Translations under genes and position numbers: made by a program
Shown here: positions 1 through 12,156 of the stretch, in pieces
Position numbering within the stretch: position 1 is the stretch's first letter
Layout of the letters: each line of letters opens with the position of its first letter
The notes under the pieces: generated by a model
The model's database searches: none
What the model was told of the DNA's origin: nothing
What the model saw: only the letters and a program-made list of their open reading frames with translations
Source: Welwitschia mirabilis
Taxonomy: Eukaryota > Gnetophyta > Gnetopsida > Welwitschiales
Assembly: GCA_051453625.1 (NCBI GenBank)
Contig: JBOZIK010000001.1
Span: 10,049,675 to 10,079,959, forward strand
Direction of reading: 5' to 3'
Length of the DNA stretch: 30,285 bases

Positions 1-2
1 TC

Positions 3-51
<49 letters not shown>

Positions 52-63
52 GTATATATATAT
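1..63. repeat. CT microsatellite running into a TA tract
   Basis: Bases 1-51 are almost pure (CT)n with a few CTAT interruptions, followed by a short TA run to about 63. It is a simple sequence repeat cut by the window edge, so its full length is unknown. Confidence 0.95.
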
Positions 64-1087
64 TTATTCCTATTTCTCTCTTTGTAATATTTAAAATAGT
101 TCTTTGTGTTTTTTTCACTGATAACTATCACATATGTATCCCTAGAGGAAGAATAATAATTGAAACTATACTATAGTGGAACTTTTACTTTTATTTGGTA
201 AATATTAGATTTGGATTTGCAAGATTTATATCCTTAGGATGATCTTGCACTACCATACATAAAAACAAGATACAAGCATAGCAAAATTTTACCATAAATA
301 TATGGAAGGAAGAGAGAGAGATAGCTATTTGAAAGATGAACTTATGCCATTCTACATGCTTAAATCATTTTAGAGTGAAATTTTGAATTTTTTTCCTTCA
401 CTATAGATGAGGCCCATAATAATACTATTATAGATTAGTAGATGCAATAATTCTTTAAGGTAATAAGACAATCCTATACCCAAAAATGCAAAGAGTTTTA
501 TTATAATAGATCTTGACCCTTATCATTATCTTTGTTAAATATATGTTAGCAGTATAGTTAGGGGATACTAGATTATTATTAAAAAAGCATGAATATAAGG
601 GGTCACTAGTGTACTAGCAGAGGGTGACATCCTTTCTAGGTGTAGTATCAATGAGTATTAATATCACATACTCTTTTAGATATTTGCATAGAGTTATTAA
701 TTCCCCTCTTACTAAAGGGGTTTTTCTATACACACTTTTCATCTAGTTCGCATTTTATTTCATACATTAATCATAGGAATTTCCATCTATAGATTTTAAT
801 AACAATTTTCACATGATAGAGTTTTAACCTTTCTACCATAATTTTGACATGAGTTATAGAACCTTACACATTAGAATTTCCTTATCATATTAGTAGATTT
901 TAAAGGATGTAAATGTAGATCTTTTAATTGGTAATGACATTCTAGGGTACACTCATTAAGCTATCATAGAGTGGTATATTTGTAATGTGGGCATCATCCA
1001 TATGATTGATGAGGATCTAGTTCGAGAGAATCTTAATGAGATCATTACTAAGGAATACCTAGTAGAATGATATCAAAAGGCATCATT

Positions 1088-1153
1088 ACTTAAGCTGTTA
1101 GTGTGTGAAAGCATTTATATACTTAAGCTGTTAGTGTATGAAAGAATTTATAA
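1088..1153. repeat. Tandem duplication of a 33-bp unit
   Basis: The unit beginning ACTTAAGCTGTTAGTGTGTG at 1088-1120 is repeated at 1121-1153, with about three substitutions. The two copies abut exactly. It looks like a small replication-slippage duplication and has no evident coding role. Confidence 0.85.
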
Positions 1154-2389
1154 GTAGTGGACTTAAGATATTATTTATAAAAACCTTTAATCTACTTTAT
1201 AATTTTATTTAAACTCTAATCTAAGGATACTTAGTACATTAATCATCTAATTTATCATTGCATTCATCTTTAATACCATCATAGCCATCATTTCTATAGG
1301 ATTACAGGTCATCTTGGAGAACTTAAAGGCATATATGGTCTTAATCATCTTAATGTCAATCCCTGTTTAAATTAATGATATGTAGCAGTATCCCATCCAT
1401 CCATAATTACCTCCATCATAAACACATCCACAACCATAGTAGCTTGATACTAATATAGCTTGATTATAAGATTCATTACTTGTTGTTGGTCTATGTAAGT
1501 TTTTTTTTTAATATTAAGCTTATTGATCATTCTTCTTACTCTATTTTCTCCTTCATAACCTTTTTTTGTAGTTGTTTTATTATGATATAGCTTTGTTTAA
1601 AGATTTTTATTTATTTAAGAAAATGTTATTTTATTTATCATCAACTTGCTATTCCAATATCTAGCCAACAATAGATCATTAATCTGTCATCCTAATGATA
1701 GCTCAATGACTAGTATGTTTCTATTGGTTTTAGTACAAGTAGCTAGTATGAACATGTTTTATCTATAATAGATAGTTAATAGACATGATTTTTGATGTTT
1801 TAGTTTGTAAAACTAATAAGTTTCTTGTTTACATATGCTTTGTAGTTCTACCTACTAGTCCTACTCCATTGTTCAGAATGAAAACAAGTGTATTATGGAA
1901 GATGGACTCTAATTCTATGACCATATTAATGCAAAAGCTGAATATTTTTAGAAGATAAACATTAATATAATAATCTTAATGTGGAATTCTCTACATACTA
2001 ATCCATCATTAGTTATGCCTACCATACTAATGATCAAGAACTTTGAGGATATTGATGATGAGATCCTCTATAGTATCTTGGCAGATATGGTCAAGAAGTA
2101 GATTCTACCTAGGCTCTATTTTATTTGTAAATGATGAAATAACATCACAAATGATAAGATTACTTATTACATTCATTCACTCTGTATTAAACATAGTCTA
2201 TATAAAATGTGATACTCTCATCATCCAGGGTAATGTAATATGGAATTGAGTTTTTATTTAGTTATATTATGATGGCATGCATGTTTAATATGATGAGTTA
2301 AAAGTAATTTAATATTCTTACAAGTTATTTTGCTGGCTTATTTCTTTGCCATTCTTAACCTTGCTACATTCCTTTTTATACTTGAACAT

Positions 2390-2518
2390 GAGTCTTTCTA
2401 CTTCTATTTCTCCTTCTATTCTTCTACCTTCCTTATGTTCTCTTCCATTCATTCTTCCTCCCTTACTATCTTCTCATCATTTTTTCCATTTTATCCCTTT
2501 TTCCTATTTTGTACATAG
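2390..2518. repeat. Polypyrimidine tract
   Basis: About 130 bp are strongly biased to C and T on the plus strand (TTC/TCC/TTCT runs). The bias produces overlapping Ser/Phe/Leu-rich open frames on the plus strand that should not be read as genes. Confidence 0.7.
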
Positions 2519-3487
2519 TTTTTTTAGCTTGTATTCTTAATATTGCCTTCTTTATTATGACAGTTTAATTATTATTAAGAATGACAAATAATAAAACAAT
2601 TCATTTTACAAATACTTTTACTAATCTGTGCTTTCTTTTCAAGTGCACATTATTTAGTTGTATTATCTCAAATCTATATTCAAACTGAGGATAGTGAAAT
2701 AGTAGCTTATATCTCTTATATTTGCTACATTAAGGATAGTGTAATTACTTTTCTAATGAATCTTGATTCCTTCCCTTTTATAAAAGAGGCAAGATATGGT
2801 CTTAATACTCATAAGAGGAATTACAAGGTATAATATGATGTTAATACCATTTGTTAAGGGTAAAATAATACTCAATATAGGAAGTATACCTATTGTGATC
2901 ATATAGTCATAATAAAGTATTAGTTTAATCTTATTTTTCATAAATGAATTTCTACATCTATATATTACATTTACTCTAGCTATAACTCTCTTTTCACACA
3001 TTCCTTCTATCCCACTTTTTTCTATCACACACTTCACTTTTTTTTCATTTTTATATTTTATTAGAGACTATTAAAAACTCAATGGAGAATGATAATGGAT
3101 TGTGAAATACTAAAACATAAAAAATATTTGCATTATTTTTAAAATTATTAGCATAATTAATAATTATTATAGTCATTTCTATTTTCCTAATTAGACATCT
3201 ATAGATGGCTTTATGCATATTAGTGTTGCACTGAATTTGGACTATTTTTGATAAATTTTTATTTGGAGGCTGATTTTACTTATTGTAGATTATTATCTTG
3301 ATAATAAGCCAATAATGAAAGATATTTCTAGTTTTCTTCTAAATTTCCATATTAGCTTAACACATTAATCATACCACATTAGCATGCCATATCATCATTT
3401 CAATAGTTCTCCAGCACAATAGATGTCTAATACTGATAGATATCATTCCCTTCTTAAATCGTGACACATGGTGATAGTTTTGGTAGT

Positions 3488-5008
3488 TGTATAGTATTTT
3501 AAATCTAATTATTAATATTTAACATCATGTTTAGAGTATGCTTCAGGCATATTTAATAGGTTTCTAAGCCAAATAGGAAGAATCTAAAGCTCAATTAAGA
3601 TGATCACACAAAACACCAAATTTAAAGATAATGAACCCTTTTTGGAACATATTTTGTGCTTCCCAACTTTTCTAGAGTATCATAAATCTAGTGTAGAATG
3701 ATAGATGATGATCAAGAGGCTAAAGGATGAAGAAAATACTATCATTCATTTCATCATCTACATGACATCTAAGTGGACAACCAACAGAATCAACAAACAA
3801 AGAAACTAAGTTTTTGCTAATAGTAATTTACCTTATCATCTAGATAACACTCCAAAGGATGGTAGCCATTATAGCATCTAAATTACATTTTAAAGATGTA
3901 TCAGAAATATGATCAAATTTAACTCCTTTGGAAGATACACGGATGTGCTAATTAACTCAGAAATCATGATCAAGTTAAGAAGAAGACCAATCTTAAACAA
4001 TGTACTTACAAAGGTAAAGAAACATTAATTCTAAGATGAGGAAAGCTTCATATGCCAAGAGCTGATTTTAATATAAGAAAGTAAAAATGACTATTCATTT
4101 ACTTGATTGTCTAAATGAAATTTAAGACAACTATCATAATAAGAAGAGATAAAAATTATAATTTTACTACTGATAGTTGTCCACCTAATTGTCTAGACAA
4201 TACCCAAGATAGTACTTCATCCATAAAACTCAATCATCACTAAGAAGATGCGTGGAGGATAAGAAATCATTAGAAGAAGAGAACAACCATCCTCCACCAT
4301 ATTACTTAGATGATATCCAAGTGGATGATAGCTACAAAAAGTATAAAACAACTTTAACAATTATGAAATCATTGTTATAAATACATCTAATATATTATAA
4401 CTCTTTGATAACCCTAATAGTTATCCCAAATTCATAAATACCCTAATGAGATTCCTCATTTCTGATCTTATGGTGCATCGATTGGTCTTGTGACAATTTT
4501 AAGATTAATTGAGCATGGGATCCATTCTAGTTATAGAAAAGGAAATTTGTTGGTATTGGATTATGCCTCATTTACTAAGGAGTTCTTGCTTTATACATGG
4601 ATGTTGAAACACTATGATTTATAAAGGTTATTTTATTTCTTATAAATATTCTCTCTTATGATCTTTTTATGTTATGTTATAATCAAGTTAATTGTATAAG
4701 ATTAATTTTAATTTATGATATAGTTTATGAGGCCTAACTTAGGTGACAATAAGTTGGTACACTTGGTTAGGATGTGTATTTAGATTACATCCATTATTAC
4801 ATCATTACATTTAATTCTTAAGTTAGACTAGGAAGTCAATCTAGTTTTATACTTTTTGATTGAAGTAATATTTTAGCTTCCTCTCTAGAAGTCCTCTCAA
4901 GAGTATGACATTTAGATTAACTAATATATACTAGTGTTTTTTTTGTGAGTTTTATTCAAGTTTACAAATATTAAAGATAAACAATTAAGATTGTTTACAT
5001 GATTTGCA
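3488..5008 (+). repeat. G0 5' LTR
   Basis: The proposed start is a TG at 3488 and the proposed end a CA at 5007-5008, 11 bp before the primer-binding site, giving about 1.5 kb, a usual length for this lineage. The first 400 bp match 16921-17322 with scattered substitutions. A TATA-like TTATAAATAC lies at about 4375-4384. Inside are about four dispersed copies of a motif close to ATCATCTAGAYGAYA followed by CAAGTGGATGATA (near 3751, 3833, 4181 and 4300). Confidence 0.6.
4375..4384 (+). promoter_or_regulatory. TATA-like box of G0 5' LTR
   Basis: TTATAAATAC sits inside the proposed LTR, upstream of what would be the R region. It is supported only by its sequence and position. Confidence 0.4.
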
Positions 5009-5019
5009 CCCTAAATAAT

Positions 5020-5037
5020 CGGTGTTGTTATTGGGGA
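5020..5037 (+). other. G0 primer-binding site for tRNA-Asp (decayed)
   Basis: The 18 bases CGGTGTTGTTATTGGGGA align with TGGCGCCGTTGCCGGGGA, the complement of the plant tRNA-Asp 3' end, which gypsy elements of the Athila/Tat group use. All seven differences are transitions: five C-to-T, one G-to-A and one T-to-C at the first base. The site lies just after the proposed LTR end, as expected for minus-strand priming. Confidence 0.75.
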
Positions 5038-6970
5038 GGAGTTTAGAATGTTGAGTCTCATTACACAGGTAACTAATTTGGTTTCAAGTTATTCACTTAT
5101 GTAATATGTACATAAAATTTTTTATTTCTTTTCTTAGTTTAGCTTGCACTTTTTATTTTTTTAGCTTAGCTTGAATTTAAGTAGTTTTTCTTACTTTTGC
5201 TTTCATTTTTATTTTTGAAATTTTTTTTTAAGTTATTATTAATTTTATGTGTAAACTTGAATATTATCACTCAAGATCTACTCTTTGTACCTAATTTTAT
5301 CTTGTAGATTACCATCTAAACTTTACATTAATCTCATGCTCTTGATATTGATAAATTTTTAGTAAGATTAAACTACTTCTTATGCTTTGAGATATTCTAA
5401 TGATTATCTTTCTTATCATCTAAATTAATTCTTCTTATTTCATCCTTCTTATCTATTTCTATGTATAGTAGTAAATGAACCCTTTGAGAAATCTTATTTG
5501 AAAAAAGAAGAAACTTGAATTCTATGGATAATGATAAAATAACATTACATGAAATATTTGTAAAATGAGAGTAGAAAGTGAAAAATGATTTTGAAACTAG
5601 AAATTGAAACCCTCACTTCTTTTAACCTACTTATTTTTGTCCATATTTTTTTTAGCCTTCATATAGGAATAATGATGAGGATTTTCAACATTTTAGGACT
5701 TCTACCTGATTTAAAAAGGCATTTTACAATTATTTTGACAGTGTCCAATCATCTTTCATGAAGAACTATGAAGAACATTTATATTCCCTACATTAATATA
5801 TTCATGAATGTATAAACTAAAGTTAAGAGTTCAACAAGAATGTTGAGAGATCAGTAAATGTTATCACATAAATCTATGAGAGAGAGAAACATTTTAAAAC
5901 CTAATTTACTCTTTCTACTACATTCCACCTTGAGAATGATGAGACTAACTTAAGAACAAGTAGCAATAATTCTTACTTTAAAATAGAAAATGAGATTTTG
6001 GTTAATTTTTAATACCCCACTTGTTAGGTGATGGCCAAAATAAGGACAATGAGATTTCAACTCACTAATCAAATAACAAGGATAAGGATGAATATTTATC
6101 AAATGATGGTATTGAGATACTAGATTATATTTATCCACATACTATTAGAAAATCAAGATGAAATAGAGGAACCAATTTATGAAAAATCTGAAAATTTTTC
6201 AATCTATGATGAAGATAATGATCACATTTCTCTTTGTGAACTTTTTAAAGAATCTCATAACTTGGAGACTAAGGATATGCAAAATGCTAATGATGAAAAT
6301 AATGAAGAAAATAAGGATAAAAAATAAGTTATAGGAATTCAAAAAAATCACAAAAAAGATAAAGTCCTTACATTCCATGAAGTAATCAAAGTTGAAAATC
6401 TAATCTAACCAAAATGTCCCATTTCTTTTACTTATGATTTCAAGTGAAAATAAAAATACTCTTCTTTCTTCTAAACCCAACTTTACATTATCTCCTACTT
6501 ATAAGAAATATGATTTCAAATCTCTTAAAGTTTTAAATTAGGGAAACCATTACCTTCTCGATGAAAATCCATGTCGTGAGTTAAATGTTATGAATCTTAT
6601 TAGTCTTACTAAACATGCCCTAATTAATCATTATAAGAAGCCTTCAAAATTTCTTGGATCCATTCTTTGAGTAGTGCCGTAAATGAATCACAGAATAATC
6701 ATCATGCTTTACATTAATTCAATAAGATATTATTTTCCAATGAAATTTATGAATTCTTCATCTCTTACTTAGCTTGTAAAAACTATGTTGTTAATATGTT
6801 ATTCATTTATATTTTTTACTACCAATTTATTTGACTAAAAAATGATAATATATCTTTCATGTTCTATCAATTGGTTTATATTTGGCTTCATCCTTATCTT
6901 TCTGAAAAAGTACAATACAATAACTATATTGAAATATCTATCTTTTTAGTAATAGGAATAAATGAAAAGT
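5038..6970 (+). other. G0 5' internal region (leader and decayed coding sequence)
   Basis: This is the internal region directly after the primer-binding site, up to the C1 insertion. It is mostly closed in all frames. The clearest coding trace is the acidic frame at 6124-6405, listed separately. Around 6520-6690 another frame keeps a short open stretch with ELNVMNLISLTKHALINHYK before stops appear. By position it should hold the untranslated leader and gag, but I cannot recognise a gag domain. Confidence 0.45.
6124..6405 (+). pseudogene. Acidic coding relic in G0, possibly gag or gag-pol linker
   Basis: A plus-strand frame is open from 6124 to a TAA at 6325-6327 and continues in the same frame to about 6405, so one nonsense change interrupts it; CAA to TAA would explain it. 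The peptide is rich in Glu, Asp, Asn and Lys, with the landmark NDHISLCELFKES near residue 38. No ATG fixes the start. Its position after the PBS suggests the gag side of a gypsy element, but I recognise no domain or zinc knuckle. Function is unassigned, and a chance open frame in low-complexity sequence is possible. Confidence 0.35.
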
Positions 6971-8028
6971 AGTTGATAAATCTAGTTTTAATGATTCCAC
7001 TTATCAAATATTTTATGTCATTTTATAGATAGGTTAATGCAAATAAAAATCAAATCATGAAAATCACAAGTCAATGTCAAACCTTAAAGATGATATCTCA
7101 TAAAAAGTTCAGATCAAAGTTGAATCTACCAGATCAAGGTTTACATCAAATTAAAAAGGAGATTTGTACCTAACTCCTAGATTCTTCTATTAGTTGCACA
7201 GTGGTTACAAAGTCCAAATGGCTACTATTTGAGGTTAAATAACTAGTTTTTCTCAAAAGCTATAAATGTACAATGTGACGAAACAAATCAAAAGCATTGA
7301 ATAAATAATGAAGAATGCATGGGTGATTGGAAATACTCATTAAGGTTTAAGCTATCATTTGCAAGGAACTTTTAATGTCTATATATTTTATTCTTGGATC
7401 CTACATCATTGCATCATTTGTTAACACTCATGATGATAATGACAACAAGGGACTTAAGCTCTTTCAAAGATACATCATTCAAGCTTGTTATTGTATCTAT
7501 TTATTGGATCTTACATTATTAGACTATTTCATTCTTTAATATTATTATATAATCCATTTTTGTATTATCAAATATTAAGGATCCCTTACTAGAGTTATTC
7601 ATTATAAGACAATCCTTATATAGGTATGTTTTATGAGTTCCTATGAGCACTTGTATTATTGCATTATTGGTTTTCCCTAAGGGGAATAAATTATTACCTT
7701 GTAAAGAGCATTTCACTTTGTGGTTATTCCTATGTACAAATTTTTGGTATTGTTATTGGTATTTATAAGGGAAAAAGACTGCTATCTTATGAGAAGACTC
7801 TTATTTTTATTATAATATTAGTATTACATCAAAATCACTAGTAATTTACATGTTAATAATATTCATAGGTGTGAGAGGAAGCTATCCTTTGTGTGTGTAT
7901 GTACCCAGATTAGAGAACCATGTTATCTTGATAAGATATTTATTATACTATTTTTTAATTTATCATTAATAAAATCTTTTATTTTTTAGAACTTATTTAC
8001 TTCTTTCCTCTAATTTCAATGATCCTCG
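6971..8028 (+). repeat. C1 5' LTR, internally deleted
   Basis: It aligns along its length with 13961-15414, from TTGATAAATCTAG at the start to ATCCTC at the end. The terminal TG is decayed to AG and the final CA reads CG. Between 7126 and 7147 it has about 20 bp where the 3' LTR has about 454 bp, so a block of roughly 430 bp carrying a repeated GATGTC-type motif is absent. A TATA-like TATAAATG lies at 7261. Confidence 0.85.
7261..7268 (+). promoter_or_regulatory. TATA-like box of C1 5' LTR
   Basis: TATAAATG aligns with TATAAAGA at 14680-14687 in the 3' LTR, and both are followed by ACAATGTGA. Conservation between LTR copies and position in the middle of the LTR support a promoter element. 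Confidence 0.5.
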
Positions 8029-8030
8029 AG

Positions 8031-8042
8031 TGGTATCAAAGT
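8031..8042 (+). other. C1 primer-binding site for initiator tRNA-Met
   Basis: TGGTATCAAAGT matches the canonical copia PBS TGGTATCAGAGC except for one G-to-A and one C-to-T. It lies 2 bp after the 5' LTR end. Confidence 0.9.
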
Positions 8043-8080
8043 AGGAACTCGCAATAAGGAGTAACTTCATTGAGTGAACT

Positions 8081-9590
8081 ATGAAAGGGATGCCATTTAT
8101 TAGACCTCTGCTCTTCGATGGGACTAACTAAACCTATTGAAAGATGAGAAAGTAGGTGAAATTACAATATTTTAAGTTTTAAATTTGATAAAGCATAGAA
8201 GATAGATATAAAATTCTATAAAAATCATAATAGTTGCTACAAGTAACACCATTACATAGATCAAGTAAAGAAAAGACTAGGAAGACAAAGACAACCAAAA
8301 AAACTCTTTATTTAGCTCTAATAATAGAGGAGTTTAATAGAATAATAGGCTGTAAGATGGCATAAGAGATATGAAACATTATTATCAGAACATATGAAGG
8401 AAATTCTATTATCAAGCAATTAAAGCTACTTCTATGGATAAACTAGTTCAAAAATCTCAAAATGAACAATGGAGTAAAAGTTCATGAGTACTTAACAAGC
8501 ATCTTCAACATTGTAAATCCAATATGTGGCATTGATGAAAGTCTTTCTGATATTAAGGTAATAAAAAAAAGTATTAGATCTCTAACCCTTAAATACAAGC
8601 CTAAGACTATAGCCATCGAACAGTCAAGAGATTTCAACTCCATGAAGATAGAAGGGCTATAGAGTGCTCTAATAGCATATAGAACGAATCTCATAAAAGA
8701 TGGTATCTTAAAAGAAAAGATCATTATTCTTAAGCTAGTAAAAGCACAAAACAAATTTCAAAAGAAAAGACAAAGGATAAACTAGAATAACATGACTCTA
8801 AGAAAGATATAGATAAAGAACTTACTCTTATCACAAGATGAGTTAAGCAACTTCTCTCATGCAAATACAACAAAAAGAAGGATTACAAAAAATCATTTGA
8901 AGTTTAAATTGAATATGAATTTAAAGGTAAGAGTTGTAGTAACACTTCGTTTTCTTTTAAATCTAATGTTTCTAAACTAGAATGTTGAGTATGTGAAGGA
9001 TGAGGACACATTATGTTAGAATGTCCTAGTGTTACAAAATGTAGAAAAAGGCACAAAAGAAGGAGCTAAAGAAAAAGAGATCTTTCTTCATAGGATGGGA
9101 TAATGATGAAGATGAAATAGAGGTAGATACATCTGATGATGAAGAAGCACATATTTCTTACATGGCCATTGTACATCTCCAAGAGAAAAATGAAAAGAAG
9201 AGTATGAATCAGAAAGTAAAGATGATATAAGTATGAATCTTCAAAAAAGGTATAATATAATTTCTAAAGAATTTATTAAATTGTAAAAGGTATATACTAG
9301 GCTGAAAAAATTACTTCATATTTTTTTATTAGCTTACAAACAAGAAAATAATTCTTGTAGTAAATTATCTTTAGATAACTTAGCTCTTGAAGTTGAGATT
9401 AGTACACTAAGATGTGATTTCAAGAATGTAAGATAGGAACTATCAAATTTAAAGAAAACCAATGAGAAATTTACCTAATGAAAGGAGACTTTAAATATCA
9501 TGCTTAGATAATGTATAAGTTCAAATGACAAAAGTGATTTGAAACATAATAAAGCCTTACCTAGCACTTTAGCTTTCTTATTTGACAAAT
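8081..9590 (+). pseudogene. gag: C1 gag pseudogene (UBN2/Retrotran_gag_2 type, zinc knuckle)
   Basis: Gag would form the cytoplasmic particle that packages element RNA. The ATG at 8081 opens the expected start: MKGMPFIRPLLFDGTN, then stops where Tyr/Trp codons are expected. Further conserved pieces are EEFNRIIGCKMA near 8330, the segment 8462-8662 with HEYLTSIFNIVNPICG and KKSIRSLTLKYKPKT, and an acidic WDNDEDEIEVD stretch near 9100. A CCHC zinc knuckle (C-x2-C-x4-H-x4-C) is at 8983-9024 with all four ligands present but two stops inside it. After 9250 comes a Leu/Lys/Glu-rich, coiled-coil-like region, typical of Sirevirus Gag. Frameshifts and many TAG/TAA/TGA codons make it non-functional. 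Confidence 0.8.
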
Positions 9591-9816
9591 GGAATTACAA
9601 GATAAGGTTTTAATGTTTACAAATAGTATTATCTACTATTATTTCCATGATAAAGGTCATTATCAATATAAGTGCCTATTAAAATTCAAAACTAGATATT
9701 ATACTAACAATACCAAGAGGTCTAAAGGCATGGTACAAAATTTTATATATAGAAAACTAAGAAAAGTATGGAGATCAAAATCAAAACTAGTACTTTTAGC
9801 ACAAATTACACTAAGA

Positions 9817-10141
9817 GTAGTAAATAATCATGATTGGTATATTGATAGTGAATAAGGCATATGAATGGAGATAAATCTAGCTTTAACACATTGGTGAAAT
9901 AAGATAAAGAAGTAGTAACCTTTGAAGACAACATAGAAGTATCAATCAAAGGTATTGGTAATATTAGAGGAGGTAATCTACCAAAGGTAAAGGATGTATT
10001 CTTTGTAGAAGCTTTACAACATAATATTTTGAGTGCAAGTCAATTATGTAATGTAAAGGTTTCTATTGGCTTTACAAAAGATGATTATATCATTGAAGAA
10101 CAAAATTTAACAAAAGTTTTATTTGCTAATATAAAAAATTA
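9817..10141 (+). pseudogene. C1 aspartic protease pseudogene
   Basis: This is the pol N-terminal protease that would cleave Gag-Pol. The segment WYIDS at 9835-9849 is the copia protease active-site region; the Gly expected after Asp-Ser reads Glu (GAA), and a frameshift follows. The next frame has RHMNGDKSSF, VVTFEDN, GIGNIRG, VKDVFFVEALQHNILSASQL and KVSIGF, all hallmarks of the copia pol start before integrase. The catalytic Asp codon (GAT 9844-9846) remains but the motif is broken. Confidence 0.8.
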
Positions 10142-10212
10142 AATGTTTATTATTACTACTTTATAAGATATCTCCAACAAAGGAACTAAGTATTTATTAA
10201 GCATAATAGATG

Positions 10213-11120
10213 AAATGGAGCTATGTCATAGGAAGCTTGGTCATGTAAAAAAAGATATTCTTAAAATTGTATCGATAAAAAAAATGGTAAGAGAACTTTC
10301 CAAATTAAAAAGCATTGATAATCAAATATATAAAGCATGTTGGAAAGGAAATCAAATAAGGGTAAGATTTGGTAAGAAAATACTATTTTAACTTAACATT
10401 CTTTAAATCTCTTACACCTTGATATTGTTGGTCCTTCATCTACAGAAAGCCTTAAAGAAGAAAGGTATCATTTACTATTGTAGATGACTATTCTCATTTT
10501 ATATGGGTAGCCTTCCTTGCACAGAAGGATGAGGCATTTAATACTTTTTCTAAGTTATGTATTAGGTTAAATAATCAAAAAGGACACAAGGTCAAAATGA
10601 TAAAAAGTAACAATTGTATAGAATTCAAAAATGCAGGTTCATAGAGTTCTGTGAATAGTTTGACATTCTACATTAATTCTCTACATCAAGAACCCCCAAC
10701 AAAATGGAGTGGTATAATGAAATAACAAAGTACTTAATGAAATGGCTAGAACGATGATGCATANNNNNNNNNNATATCATTTTTGGATAAAAGCCACCAA
10801 TGCAACTTGATGCATTTTAAATAGAGTTCCGGTAAGATGATCTACTTCTAAAACTTGATATAAGTTGTGGTATAGCAAAAAAAAAAATTTCATAAGTTAT
10901 TTTTACATATTTTGATCAACATATTTAATTTCGAATGAAAATGATAATTTGAGAAAATTTAAGTTGAAAGTGGATGATGGCATCTTTTTAGGATATTCTA
11001 TGGTCAATAACACTTATAGGATATATAATAATAGAACTTGTATAGTTGAGAAAACTATAAGTATTAAAGTAAAAGATACTAATCCAACATCTATAGATGT
11101 GCAAGGTGATTACATTCCTA
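10213..11120 (+). pseudogene. C1 integrase pseudogene
   Basis: Integrase would insert element cDNA into the nucleus. The zinc-binding start reads ELCHRKLGH with both His present, but the first Cys of the C-x2-C pair is Tyr (TAT 10329-10331). The catalytic core has HLDIVGP with the first Asp intact (10421-10423), the second Asp changed to Asn (AAC 10609-10611) and the Glu after PQQNGVV replaced by TAA (10715-10717). A 10-N gap at 10764-10773 interrupts the sequence before FWIKATNAT. The C-terminal GIFLGYSMVNNTYRIYNN motif is near 10980. Several frameshifts and stops are present. Confidence 0.85.
10764..10773. other. Assembly gap, 10 N
   Basis: Ten unknown bases lie in the C1 integrase. Spacing of the copia integrase core suggests roughly 20-30 missing bases, so the gap length is probably nominal. 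Confidence 0.95.
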
Positions 11121-11339
11121 TGTAAATTGATTGACCATCTAGCCATATCTAAGCTTAATCTAATAGTGAGGAAGAAAAAGAAGAAGAAGCTGATAAAGAA
11201 AATCCTTCAAGCATGATCGGACTAAAAAGAAGTCATTCTATTAGCAATATAATAAGTAGTCCACATTGTGGAATTTAAAATCAAAGTAGTACAAAGGAAT
11301 TCCATGGAGTTTCCATCAAAATATTATATAATTTAGTAT
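11121..11339 (+). pseudogene. C1 acidic linker and site of the reverse transcriptase deletion
   Basis: After integrase, a short acidic linker (SEEEKEEEADKENPSS, from about 11164) corresponds to the region between integrase and reverse transcriptase. The sequence then passes within about 200 bp to the very end of RNase H. No YxDD box or other reverse transcriptase motif is present. Compared with C2, over 1 kb of coding sequence is missing. Confidence 0.7.
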
Positions 11340-11480
11340 AGTATAAAAAGCTCATTTAAAACATTGCATTACAATACATCAATATGGATGATCAACGTGA
11401 TGATGTACTCACAAAACCTCTAAGTAATAAAAGATATGTAAAGTTGTGTAGGATCTTGGGGACTAGGCCTTACCCAATTA
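11340..11480 (+). pseudogene. C1 RNase H C-terminal tail
   Basis: The frame reading INMDDQRDDVLTKPLSNKRY is the conserved end of copia RNase H (D-x-L-T-K-x-L-S), followed by VKLCRILG. Only this tail remains; the catalytic part was lost with the reverse transcriptase. Confidence 0.85.
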
Positions 11481-12156
11481 GATAAGTAAATAGATAATAT
11501 CATTTAAATCTCAACTCCACTTTGTATTTGTCTATGAGTTGAGATTATAGTTAAATACTATAAAAGTTAAATTATGTACTTGTATTTTATGTTTTCAAAG
11601 TGATACTATTATAATAATATTAGTCATAGAATTTTTTAAATTTTTTTAATTTTTTATGGTAGATATTTTGAATTTTGTAGACATAAATTCAAGAAACATA
11701 TTTAGATTTATAGACATTTTTTATGCATACATCTTTCATTTTATAGATGTCTTTGAAAGTTAGGCATCATTTTTATTTAAAAAAACTTCAAATAAATGTC
11801 TTTGATCAAGTATATGTTTTAATAACATGATAAATATATTAAGAAAATTTTAATAGTAGACATATTTTACTTTGTAGATGCCTACATTTCATGTTTTAAA
11901 TGTCTTTCAGCAGGTAGATATCTTTCCTATACTATTATAAAATTAAAACATGCTAAAAACCTAACGTTTTGATACCTTTTATTTATACATTATTAGGATT
12001 AATATCCTTAGATTTTATTGGTAATACATTTTCATTTTGGTAGACATATTTACAAGGAGGAAGAATAAGTACTATTTTTTCTTTAGGCGCTTATTTTCCA
12101 TTGTTTCTTCATCTTTCAGTTATTTTTGGTTTAGATTTTCATATATTTGTCTAAAA
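11481..12156 (+). repeat. C1 post-pol spacer with GTAGAYGTCTTTG-type motif array
   Basis: This non-coding stretch between RNase H and the env-position ORF holds many degenerate copies of (G)TAGATGTCTTTG and its reverse form AGACAT, mainly from 11640 to 11935 (for example 11665, 11735, 11796, 11857, 11873, 11906 and 11918). The same kind of motif fills the LTR block at 14118-14560. Confidence 0.65.

Larger units (their letters stand above)
64..3487. other. AT-rich stretch with no assignable gene
   Basis: I found no conserved domain, tRNA or LTR terminus on either strand. Open frames are short (under 100 codons), low in complexity and lack recognisable motifs. Visible local structure: a 33-bp tandem duplication at 1088-1153, a polypyrimidine tract around 2390-2515, and a CCCC/GGGG inverted repeat around 703-720. 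A minus-strand frame at 2753-3037 encodes a partly hydrophobic 94-residue peptide that resembles no family I know. Decayed transposon sequence too old to recognise is the likeliest content. Confidence 0.5.

Noticed and set aside
703-720. CCCC...GGGG inverted repeat followed by Ts, resembling a bacterial terminator
   Set aside because: The stem is only 4 bp, and the window is eukaryotic with no gene upstream.
2330-2540. Two overlapping Ser/Phe-rich plus-strand ORFs
   Set aside because: They come from the polypyrimidine tract in two frames and show no conserved residues.
2753-3037. 94-codon minus-strand ORF with hydrophobic stretches
   Set aside because: Random AT-rich sequence readily gives Ile/Leu-rich frames of this size. 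I see no motif, promoter or homology.
8482-8754. 90-codon minus-strand ORF
   Set aside because: It lies opposite the C1 gag, whose plus-strand reading has clear family motifs; it is an antisense shadow.
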